A DNA stretch of 9,130 nt. Origin: Paracoccaceae bacterium (GTDB lineage: Bacteria; Pseudomonadota; Alphaproteobacteria; Rhodobacterales; Rhodobacteraceae). Shown here one piece after another: positions 1 through 5,554 of this stretch. A program made the translations under genes and the position numbers. The stretch is taken from positions 1 to 9,130 of the forward strand of contig SKUV01000310.1 in the NCBI GenBank assembly GCA_007129775.1, in the 5' to 3' direction. Every line of letters starts with the position of its first letter. The first letter of the stretch is position 1. The notes under the pieces were generated by a model. It made no database searches. It was not told the DNA's origin and was given only the letters and a program-made list of their open reading frames with translations.

Positions 1-722
1 ACCACCGTGGCGCAGCGCGCGCCCCGTTGCAGCAGCGTGCCCAACTCGGCCGTGTCGGTCTCCAGCAGGCCCGCGAAGGGCGCGCGGATCTCCAGCCGCT
101 CCAGTTCGGCCTCGGCGGCGGCCACCGCGGCTTCGGCCGCTTGCAGCGCCGCGCGCGCGCCGGCGGCACGGGTCTCCGATGCAAACCCGCCCTCCGACAG
201 CCGGTCGGCGGCGGTGAACTGCAGCCGCGCCTCGGCCAGCCGCGCCTCGGCCTCGGCGAGGTTGGCGCGGCGCGTGCCCGGATCAAGCGCGCACAGGATG
301 TCGCCGGTCTCGACCGACGAGCCCCGCGGCAGCGGCTCGGACACCACGCGGCCGGAGGTTTCAGCATTCACTGTCACCTCGCGCGCGGCCTCGGTGCGGC
401 CACGCAGGATCACGCCGCGGTCGATGCGCTGCGCGGTCGAGTGCATGGCCACGACCGACACCTGCCGCTCCGGCGCCGCCTCGGGCCGCGGTGCGGGCGC
501 CGCCTCGGCGGTTTCCTCCTCGGCGGATTCGGCGGATTCGGCGTCGTCAGTGGCGGGCGCCGGTTCGGCGGCCAGCGCACCGCGCACGGCATCGACCAGC
601 GCGATCCGCGACAGCGCCTCGCGGTCGCCATCGGCGAAATCGGACAGCGCCTCGCGTTCGAGCACGACAAGATAGATGGCGAACATCACCAACAGCGCTG
701 ACAGGATAGGCACGATACGCAT
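1..722 (-). CDS. RND-efflux periplasmic adaptor (membrane fusion protein), N-terminal part
   Basis: This gene encodes the periplasmic adaptor that would link an inner-membrane RND pump to an outer-membrane channel. Direct translation from the ATG at 722 gives 240 codons with no stop; the gene continues off the left edge. Residues 4-20 are a hydrophobic helix with no lipobox, so the protein is probably anchored by an uncleaved signal anchor. Residues 52-86 are an Ala/Pro/Glu-rich acidic linker. Residues 105-148 read as the first half of a lipoyl-like domain (RGRTEAAREVTVNAETSGRV, then PRGSSVETGDIL). Residues 150-212 form an Ala/Glu-rich alpha-helical hairpin, and RAPFAG at 213-218 is the motif where the second lipoyl half resumes. 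The beta-barrel and membrane-proximal domains, and presumably the RND permease gene, lie outside the window. A GGAAGGT ribosome site 8 bases upstream supports the start. The family call is firm; the exported substrate cannot be told. Confidence 0.9.
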   Translation of the reverse strand, partial: MRIVPILSALLVMFAIYLVVLEREALSDFADGDREALSRIALVDAVRGALAAEPAPATDDAESAESAEEETAEAAPAPRPEAAPERQVSVVAMHSTAQRIDRGVILRGRTEAAREVTVNAETSGRVVSEPLPRGSSVETGDILCALDPGTRRANLAEAEARLAEARLQFTAADRLSEGGFASETRAAGARAALQAAEAAVAAAEAELERLEIRAPFAGLLETDTAELGTLLQRGARCATV

Positions 723-730
723 CTTGACTG

Positions 731-737
731 ACCTTCC
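731..737 (-). promoter_or_regulatory. Ribosome binding site of the efflux adaptor
   Basis: GGAAGGT on the minus strand, with 8 bases between it and the ATG at 720-722. It is a strong match to the anti-Shine-Dalgarno sequence and fixes the start of the adaptor gene. Confidence 0.75.
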
Positions 738-810
738 GGGCCCGAGATCGGGAGACGTTTCCATGTGGCTCGCTCAGGGTTCTCGGCAAACGCCGCGGTG
801 TGGCCCTGGC

Positions 811-826
811 GACAACCGCCGTTGTC
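811..826. repeat. 16-bp palindrome GACAAC-CGCC-GTTGTC in the adaptor leader
   Basis: Perfect 6-bp arms flank a 4-bp centre. It lies about 30 bp downstream of the predicted start of the adaptor transcript, so it could be a leader-RNA hairpin or a second protein-binding site. Function unknown. Confidence 0.4.
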
Positions 827-846
827 TTGCGGCTTGCCTCTCTACG

Positions 847-859
847 CTGAACGGTTCAG
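847..859. promoter_or_regulatory. TetR-type operator palindrome CTGAACGGTTCAG
   Basis: A perfect 13-bp inverted repeat (CTGAAC-G-GTTCAG) starts 3 bp downstream of the minus-strand -10 box and covers the predicted start point. The half-site TTCAG is repeated once more at 860-864. Position and form are typical of TetR/AcrR-family repressor sites that control RND efflux operons. The palindrome is seen directly; the TetR assignment is inference, and the cognate repressor gene is not in the window. Confidence 0.55.
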
Positions 860-862
860 TTC

Positions 863-891
863 AGATTAGTTTTTTCTGCACCGCCGCGCAA
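863..891 (-). promoter_or_regulatory. Sigma70-type promoter of the efflux adaptor
   Basis: On the minus strand, -35 TTGCGC (886-891) and -10 TAATCT (863-868) are separated by exactly 17 bases (869-885), which include an A6 run just upstream of the -10. Transcription would start near 856, inside the palindrome at 847-859, giving a leader of about 135 nt before the ATG at 722. In an otherwise very GC-rich window this AT-rich patch stands out. Assignment is from sequence match and spacing only. Confidence 0.6.
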
Positions 892-993
892 GGGTCTCCG
901 GTGCGGGAGCACTGCGGGCGTTTTGCGCCGCAGGACCGGCGGTGCAAGGCGCGCGCGGCAGCGCCGGTCCCGCGCCGCAACCTGTGCAGGGGC

Positions 994-1023
994 TTGGCAA
1001 TACCCGTGGCTTCGGGGTAAGAC
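994..1023 (+). promoter_or_regulatory. Possible promoter of the tpr-bamB-der cluster
   Basis: TTGGCA (994-999) matches the -35 consensus at five of six bases. It is followed 18 bases later by TAAGAC (1018-1023), a poor -10. A start near 1030 would give a leader of about 55 nt before the tpr ATG at 1085. No better plus-strand candidate was found in the gap. Weak call. Confidence 0.3.
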
Positions 1024-1084
1024 GGGCGCGGAAATCGGAGGGCCCGGAGCGGCAGGCACTCCGCAAGAGGCGCAGCAGGCGGAT

Positions 1085-1741
1085 ATGAGCAACAGCGACA
1101 GTTTCATCAACGAAGTCACCGAGGAACTTCGGCGCGACCGCCTGTTCGCGCTGATGCGCCGCTACGGCTGGATTGCCGTGGTGCTGATCCTCGGCATCGT
1201 CGGCGGTGCCATATGGTTCGAATGGCAGCGATCCGAGCGCACTGCTGCAGCGCAGAATTTCGGTGATTCCATCGTCGCCGCGCTGGAAATGGCAGAAGAC
1301 GACGCGACCCGGGATGCTCTCGCGGGAATCGAGCCAGGCCCGGAACAGGCGGTCATCCTGCGGCTTCTGATCGCCGCCGAGGCCGCGCAGGCGGGGCAGA
1401 CCGACGCCGCACTGTCATCGCTGGCCGCGATCGAGAACGACACGGCATCGGGTGATGCCTATCGGCAACTGGCAGCGCTCAAGCGCGTGATCATCTCGGG
1501 CCCCGACATGGCGGCCGATGAACGCGCGCAGATCCTCGGCGGCCTGTCGCAGCCGGGGCAGGCGTTTCGCCCGCTCGCGCTGGAGCAGCTTGCACTTTTG
1601 CGCATCGACGAGGGTGAACCGGGGGCCGCGCTGGCCATCCTTCGCGACCTTCTGGACGAGCCCGATGTCACCTCGGGCTTGCGTCAGCGCGTAACTCAGT
1701 TGATTGTCGCGCTTGGAGGCGAGGACGAGGCCACGGGATGA
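1085..1741 (+). CDS. Membrane-anchored TPR-like protein, YfgM-like
   Basis: A 218-residue protein with a short cytoplasmic N-terminus, one transmembrane helix at about residues 28-45 (WIAVVLILGIVGGAIWF) and a periplasmic Ala/Leu-rich helical region. Segments around 88-118 and 160-191 have the helix-turn-helix look of tetratricopeptide repeats (for example EAAQAGQTDAALSSLAAI). The size, topology and position directly upstream of bamB and der match E. coli YfgM, a SecYEG/PpiD-associated factor that aids folding of exported proteins. The homology call here rests on architecture and synteny rather than sequence identity. The ATG at 1085 is chosen because it directly precedes the conserved-looking amphipathic N-terminus; the frame is open 54 codons further upstream, but that stretch is low-complexity Arg/Ala/Gly. 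The ribosome site is weak (AAGAGG at 1065-1070 is distant; GGCGG is close). Probably first gene of the cluster. Confidence 0.8.
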   Translation: MSNSDSFINEVTEELRRDRLFALMRRYGWIAVVLILGIVGGAIWFEWQRSERTAAAQNFGDSIVAALEMAEDDATRDALAGIEPGPEQAVILRLLIAAEAAQAGQTDAALSSLAAIENDTASGDAYRQLAALKRVIISGPDMAADERAQILGGLSQPGQAFRPLALEQLALLRIDEGEPGAALAILRDLLDEPDVTSGLRQRVTQLIVALGGEDEATG

Positions 1742-1769
1742 CGCGCCCGCGGGCAGTTCGGCACCCACC

Positions 1770-1787
1770 CGCCCGGCCTGTCGGGCG
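1770..1787 (+). other. Small GC-rich hairpin between tpr and bamB
   Basis: CGCCCG and CGGGCG pair over a 6-base loop in the 109-bp gap between tpr and bamB. There is no T-run after it, so it is not an intrinsic terminator. It could be an RNA processing or stability element, or chance in GC-rich DNA. Confidence 0.25.
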
Positions 1788-1834
1788 CAAGCCGGCATCG
1801 GACGTGCACAAACGGAAGGCGGGACGCGGAATGA

Positions 1835-1842
1835 AGAGGGAG
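1835..1842 (+). promoter_or_regulatory. Ribosome binding site that decides the bamB start
   Basis: AGAGGGAG lies 8 bases before the GTG at 1851 but only 2 bases before the in-frame TTG at 1845. The spacing therefore favours GTG at 1851, which also gives a clean lipoprotein signal peptide. Confidence 0.7.
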
Positions 1843-1850
1843 CCTTGAGC

Positions 1851-3158
1851 GTGAAACTGACCCGAGGCCTTGCAACGCTCGCCAGCATCGTTCTGCTTGC
1901 GTCCTGTTCCGACGAGTTGATCCTCGAGGGCGAGCGGCTTGACCTGCGCGCCCCCTTCGGCGAGGCGGCCCCCGACGCCGAGAACCGGGAAGCGCCGATC
2001 ACCCTGCCCGCCATGGTCAACCATTCGGAATGGACCCACCGGCGCGGCACCAACACCCATGTCATCGCCCATCCGGCGCTCGGCGCGAACCTGAGCCAGG
2101 TCTGGAATGCACGTATCGGTGCCGGCGACGACCGGCGCCACCGGATCACCGCCGATCCGATAGTGGCGGGCGGGCGCGTCTTCACGCTCGACAGCCGCGC
2201 CACGGTCGCGGCGACCTCGACCGCGGGGCAGCCGCTCTGGCAGGCCGATCTGCGACCGTCGTTCGGGCAACGCGGCAGCGCCTCGGGCGGGGGGCTGGCC
2301 TATGGCACGGGGCGGGTCTATGCGACCACCGGCTATGGCGAGCTTGTGGCGCTCGACGCCACGTCGGGTGCGGTGATCTGGCGCCACCGCTTCAACGCGC
2401 CCGTGCCCGGCGCACCGACACTGGCCGGCAACAGCGTGTTCGTCGTCGCCGCCGATTCCTCGGCATGGGCACTCGATGCCGATACCGGCAAGGTCCGCTG
2501 GAGCCTGTCGGGCACGCCGGTCGGGCTGTCGCTGGCCGGCGGCGCAGGCCCCGCGATCACCGATCGCAACGTCATCCTGCCCCTGCCCTCGGGCGAGATC
2601 GTGGCGGCGACGCGGAATGACGGCGAGCGGTCATGGGTGTCGCGCGTGGCGGGCTCGCGCCCCGGTCAGGCCTATGCCCAGGTGCGCGACATCAGCGGCG
2701 ATCCGGTGGTGCTGGGCGGCCGCGTCTTCGCCGCCAATCCCTCGGGCCGGCTCGCGGCCTTCGATGCCGCGACGGGCCGCCTCATCTGGTCGGCGCGCGA
2801 AGGCGCCTTCGGCCCGGTCTGGCCGGCCGGCGGCAGCCTGTTCCTGATCTCCGACGCGGGCGAGCTTGTGCGTATAGACGCCTCCGACGGCAGCCGGATC
2901 TGGGGGGTCGCGCTGCCCTACTACACCCGCGACCGCGAACGCCGCCGCGCCGAGATTTTCGCCCATTACGGGCCGATCCTTGCGGGCGGGCGGCTCATCG
3001 TGGCCTCCAACGACGGGCTGATCCGCAGCTTCGATCCGGTCTCGGGCGCGCTGATCTCCGAGGTGGAACTGCCGCGCGGGGCCACCACCAACCCGATCGT
3101 GGTCGATGGCACGCTTTATGTCGTGTCCACCGATGGGCAGTTGCACGCCTTCCGCTGA
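1851..3158 (+). CDS. bamB: Outer-membrane assembly lipoprotein BamB (PQQ-like beta-propeller)
   Basis: A 435-residue lipoprotein expected to be the BamB subunit of the BAM complex, which inserts beta-barrel proteins into the outer membrane. Starting at GTG 1851, residues 1-18 form a signal peptide ending in the lipobox L16-A17-S18-C19. The residue after Cys19 is Ser, not Asp, consistent with sorting to the outer membrane. The mature protein shows repeated propeller-blade signatures of the type D-x-x-(S/T)-G-x-x-x-W: ALDATSGAVIW (167-177), ALDADTGKVRW (207-217), AFDAATGRLIW (303-313), RIDASDGSRIW (341-351) and SFDPVSGALIS (393-403). The C-terminal blade closes with YVVSTDGQLHAFR. It is a little longer than the enterobacterial protein because of a linker at about residues 20-60. 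It lacks catalytic features of PQQ dehydrogenases, and its place between tpr and der supports BamB rather than another PQQ-repeat protein. Probably cotranscribed with both neighbours. Confidence 0.9.
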   Translation: MKLTRGLATLASIVLLASCSDELILEGERLDLRAPFGEAAPDAENREAPITLPAMVNHSEWTHRRGTNTHVIAHPALGANLSQVWNARIGAGDDRRHRITADPIVAGGRVFTLDSRATVAATSTAGQPLWQADLRPSFGQRGSASGGGLAYGTGRVYATTGYGELVALDATSGAVIWRHRFNAPVPGAPTLAGNSVFVVAADSSAWALDADTGKVRWSLSGTPVGLSLAGGAGPAITDRNVILPLPSGEIVAATRNDGERSWVSRVAGSRPGQAYAQVRDISGDPVVLGGRVFAANPSGRLAAFDAATGRLIWSAREGAFGPVWPAGGSLFLISDAGELVRIDASDGSRIWGVALPYYTRDRERRRAEIFAHYGPILAGGRLIVASNDGLIRSFDPVSGALISEVELPRGATTNPIVVDGTLYVVSTDGQLHAFR

Positions 3159-3207
3159 CGGGATAGGGCAGCGCCCTTGCGCGGCGGTACGCGGCCGCCC
3201 GCGCCGC

Positions 3208-3213
3208 GGAGAG
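3208..3213 (+). promoter_or_regulatory. Ribosome binding site of der
   Basis: GGAGAG with 5 bases before the ATG at 3219 supports this start over the upstream in-frame start at 3177, which would add 14 Arg/Pro-rich residues and has no ribosome site. A 7-bp inverted repeat (CGCGGCG at 3180-3186, CGCCGCG at 3202-3208) ends at its first base. Confidence 0.7.
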
Positions 3214-3218
3214 ATGCC

Positions 3219-4700
3219 ATGAGCTTCACCCTCGCCATCGTCGGGCGGCCCAATGTGGGCAAGTCCACACTGTTCAACCGCCTCGTCGGCAAACGCCTCG
3301 CGCTGGTCGATGACCAGCCCGGGGTCACCCGCGACCTGCGCGAGGGCGCGGCGAAACTGGGCGATCTGCGCTTTACGGTGATCGACACCGCCGGGCTGGA
3401 AGAGGCCACCGACGAAAGCCTTCAGGGCCGCATGCGCAAGCTGACCGAGCGCGCGGTGGACATGGCCGACATCTGCCTGTTCCTGATCGACGCACGCGCG
3501 GGCGTGTTGCCGGCCGACGAGGTTTTTGCCGACATCCTGCGCCGCCGGTCCGCCCATGTGATCCTCGGCGCCAACAAGGCCGAGGGGCGGGCGGGCGAGG
3601 CCGGGATGCTGGAAGCCTACGGCCTCGGGCTGGGCGAGCCGGTGGCGCTGTCGGCCGAACATGGCGAGGGGCTGGACGAGCTTTACCACATGCTGCGCCC
3701 CCTCGCCGCGGGTTTCGAGGCCCGCGCGGCCGAGGATACACCGGAAATCGACGTGGATATCGACGTGGACGACGCGGGCGAGTCCGCCCCCGATTACGCC
3801 CCGTCCGAACGCAAACCCCTGCAAATCGCCGTGATCGGCCGGCCGAATGCGGGCAAGTCCACGCTGATCAACCGCATCCTCGGCGACGACCGTCTGCTGA
3901 CCGGCCCCGAGGCCGGCATCACCCGCGATGCGATCTCGGTCCGCACGGCGTGGATGGGCACGCCGGTGCGCATTTTCGACACGGCCGGCATGCGCAAACG
4001 CGCGCGGGTTCAGGAAAAGCTTGAAAAGCTGTCGGTCGCCGACGGGCTGCGCGCGGTCCGCTTCGCCGAGGTGGTGGTCGTGCTGCTGGATGCCGCGATT
4101 CCATTCGAGCAGCAGGACCTGCGCATCGCCGATTTCGCCGAGACCGAGGGGCGCGCGGTGGTCGTGGCGGTGAACAAGTGGGATCTGGAAGGGAACCGGC
4201 AGGAAAAGTTGCGCGAATTGCGCGCCGGGTTCGAGCGGCTTCTGCCGCAGTTGCGCGGGGCGCCGCTGGTCACGGTTTCAGCGGTGACGGGCCGCGGGCT
4301 TGACCGGCTGCACGCAGCGGTTCTGCGCGCGCATGAGGTCTGGAACCGGCGGGTGACCACGGCAAAGCTGAACCTGTGGCTGTCACAGATGACCGTGGCG
4401 CATCCGCCGCCGGCGCCATCGGGGCGCCGGATCAAGCTGCGCTACATGACGCAGGTCAAGACGCGCCCGCCCGGATTTGTGCTCATGTGTTCCAACCCCG
4501 AGGCGCTGCCGGACGCCTACAAACGTTATCTTGTCAACGGCCTGCGCGAGGCTTTTGACATGCCCGGCACACCGGTCAGATTGTTCCTCAGGTCGCAAAA
4601 CGACAAGAACCCCTTCAAGGGACGCAGCAAGCCGGGGCCGTCCAAACTGCGCAAGCACCTTTCCGGGCGCGGCAAGGGCCCGGGTCAGGGGACGCGCTGA
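3219..4700 (+). CDS. der: Ribosome biogenesis double GTPase Der (EngA)
   Basis: A 493-residue protein with two tandem GTPase domains and a KH-like C-terminal domain, the defining layout of Der, an essential factor for 50S ribosomal subunit maturation. Domain 1 has the P-loop GRPNVGKST (9-17), switch residue in VTRD (36-39), DTAG (56-59) and NKAE (119-122). Domain 2 has GRPNAGKST (207-215), ITRD (234-237), DTAG (254-257), NKWD (319-322) and SAV (354-356). The KH-like part spans about 375-460 and contains KLRYMTQVKTRPPGFVLMCSN. An acidic linker at about 171-199 separates the two G domains. The C-terminus (465-493) is Lys/Arg/Gly-rich and may contact rRNA. One oddity is Glu instead of the usual Asp in the domain 1 G4 motif. 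The gene follows bamB by 60 bp and is the last plus-strand gene before a convergent hairpin. Confidence 0.97.
   Translation: MSFTLAIVGRPNVGKSTLFNRLVGKRLALVDDQPGVTRDLREGAAKLGDLRFTVIDTAGLEEATDESLQGRMRKLTERAVDMADICLFLIDARAGVLPADEVFADILRRRSAHVILGANKAEGRAGEAGMLEAYGLGLGEPVALSAEHGEGLDELYHMLRPLAAGFEARAAEDTPEIDVDIDVDDAGESAPDYAPSERKPLQIAVIGRPNAGKSTLINRILGDDRLLTGPEAGITRDAISVRTAWMGTPVRIFDTAGMRKRARVQEKLEKLSVADGLRAVRFAEVVVVLLDAAIPFEQQDLRIADFAETEGRAVVVAVNKWDLEGNRQEKLRELRAGFERLLPQLRGAPLVTVSAVTGRGLDRLHAAVLRAHEVWNRRVTTAKLNLWLSQMTVAHPPPAPSGRRIKLRYMTQVKTRPPGFVLMCSNPEALPDAYKRYLVNGLREAFDMPGTPVRLFLRSQNDKNPFKGRSKPGPSKLRKHLSGRGKGPGQGTR
3747..3770 (+). repeat. 12-bp tandem repeat in der linker
   Basis: ATCGACGTGGAT is followed directly by ATCGACGTGGAC (11 of 12 identical), encoding IDVD-IDVD in the acidic linker between the two Der GTPase domains. 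It looks like a small in-frame duplication in a tolerant spacer. Confidence 0.75.
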
Positions 4701-4737
4701 CGCGCAGCGGTTCTGACGCCGGCTCAGAGGCTGCGCG
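4701..4737. terminator. Hairpin between convergent der and SDR genes, likely bidirectional terminator
   Basis: CGCGCAGC (4701-4708) and GCTGCGCG (4730-4737) form a perfect 8-bp outer stem. TCTGA (4712-4716) and TCAGA (4724-4728) extend it inside, with a short loop at 4717-4723. It begins directly after the der stop codon and includes the last codons and stop of the SDR gene. There is no T-run on either strand, so termination efficiency is uncertain; it may instead act by stabilising both 3' ends. Confidence 0.5.
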
Positions 4738-5473
4738 GGATCTGCGCCATCAGCGACCCGGTCAACCCGCCATCCACCACCAGCTCCTGCCCGTTGACAT
4801 AGGCCGCCGCCTCCGAGGCGAGAAAGAGCGCCGCGCCCGCCACATCCTCCAGCCGCCCCAGCCGGCGCAGCGGCACCGCGCCGGCCCGCGCCGCCCGGAC
4901 CTTTTTATCCCGGTAGATCGGTTCGGACACACCCCCGTCGATCATCCCCGGCGCCAGCGCATTGACGCGCAGCCCCAGCGGCCCCCATTCCAGCGCCATC
5001 AGCCGCGTGAGCGCGGCCAGCCCGCCCTTCGCCGGGGCATAGGCATTGGTGCCGGGGCTGACGGCGATGCCGCCGATGGAGGTGACGTTGACGATACTGC
5101 CCGAGCCGCGCGCGATCATCCGGCGCGCCGAGGCGCGGGCCACGACAAAGGCGCCGTTGAGGTCGATTTCCATGATCCGGCGGAAATCATCGGCGGCAAT
5201 GTCGAGCAGCGGGGCGAATTGCACGATCCCGGCGTTGTTCATCACCGCATCGGGGGCCGCATCGAGGCTGTCGAGCACCGCCTCGATCCGCGCCTCGTCG
5301 CAGACATCGCCGGCATGGGCGCTTGCCGCCGGCCCGAGCCGCGCCGCCAGCGCCGCGACCCTGTCGCCGTCGCGATCGAAAAGCGCAACGCGGTGCCCGC
5401 GCGCCACCGCCGCCTCGGCGATGGCGGCCCCGATGCCGGCCCCGCCGCCGGTGATGAAAATGAGTTGCGACAT
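4724..5473 (-). CDS. SDR family oxidoreductase (classical short-chain dehydrogenase)
   Basis: A 249-residue classical short-chain dehydrogenase/reductase, the usual length for the family. The Rossmann dinucleotide motif TGGGAGIG is at residues 8-15. Asp33 at the end of the second beta strand points to NAD(H) rather than NADP(H). DV at 56-57 and NNAG at 79-82 are the usual structural motifs. The catalytic set is Asn106, Ser132, Tyr145 and Lys149 (YAPAK), and the typical C-terminal NGQELVVDGG is at 227-236. The start ATG has AGGAGG 4 bases upstream. The substrate cannot be read from sequence; relatives act on sugars, polyols, hydroxy acids or 3-oxoacyl groups. It points toward der and overlaps the shared hairpin at its 3' end. 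It may be read from its own promoter in the 81-bp gap or with the upstream DUF2125 gene. No partner catabolic gene lies in the window. Confidence 0.92.
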   Translation of the reverse strand: MSQLIFITGGGAGIGAAIAEAAVARGHRVALFDRDGDRVAALAARLGPAASAHAGDVCDEARIEAVLDSLDAAPDAVMNNAGIVQFAPLLDIAADDFRRIMEIDLNGAFVVARASARRMIARGSGSIVNVTSIGGIAVSPGTNAYAPAKGGLAALTRLMALEWGPLGLRVNALAPGMIDGGVSEPIYRDKKVRAARAGAVPLRRLGRLEDVAGAALFLASEAAAYVNGQELVVDGGLTGSLMAQIPRSL

Positions 5474-5488
5474 GCCGCCTCCTCGCTC

Positions 5489-5516
5489 ATGTATACGGAG
5501 TGGCGCTTTGATAATA
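5489..5516 (-). promoter_or_regulatory. Possible SDR promoter and operator
   Basis: On the minus strand, TATTAT (5511-5516) matches the -10 consensus at five of six bases and would start transcription near 5505. No good -35 is seen. Just downstream lies GTATACAT (5489-5496), containing the 6-bp palindrome GTATAC; such cores occur in GntR-family operators. This AT-rich patch stands out from its surroundings, but the call is tentative. Confidence 0.3.
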
Positions 5517-5554
5517 CAGACTGCCGGCGTCAGATACCCCGAAAGCGCGCACGC

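Larger units (their letters stand above)
723..1084. other. Divergent intergenic region between the adaptor and tpr genes
   Basis: This 362-bp gap has no convincing gene. The reading frames that cross it have no start with a ribosome site and no recognisable protein family. It holds, from left to right, the adaptor leader (with a 16-bp palindrome at 811-826), an operator-like palindrome at 847-859, a minus-strand promoter at 863-891, a cluster of GC-rich inverted repeats at about 878-970, and a weak plus-strand promoter candidate near 994-1023. The regulator expected to bind the operator is not encoded here. Confidence 0.7.

Noticed and set aside
7..701. Plus-strand open frames of 222 and 224 codons
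   Set aside because: They are antisense shadows of the RND adaptor, which translates into a coherent family protein on the minus strand; the plus frames give Ser/Ala/Arg low-complexity sequence.
676..1119. Open frames on both strands in the adaptor-tpr gap
   Set aside because: No ribosome site, no recognisable family and Arg/Cys-rich composition; the region is better explained by promoters and inverted repeats.
1745..1754. GCCCGCGGGC palindrome after the tpr gene
   Set aside because: Ten-base GC-only palindromes are expected by chance in this composition and it has no T-run or other supporting context.
2631..3824. Minus-strand 397-codon open frame
   Set aside because: Antisense to bamB and der, crosses their boundary, and has the Gly/His/Arg-rich composition of a GC-bias shadow.
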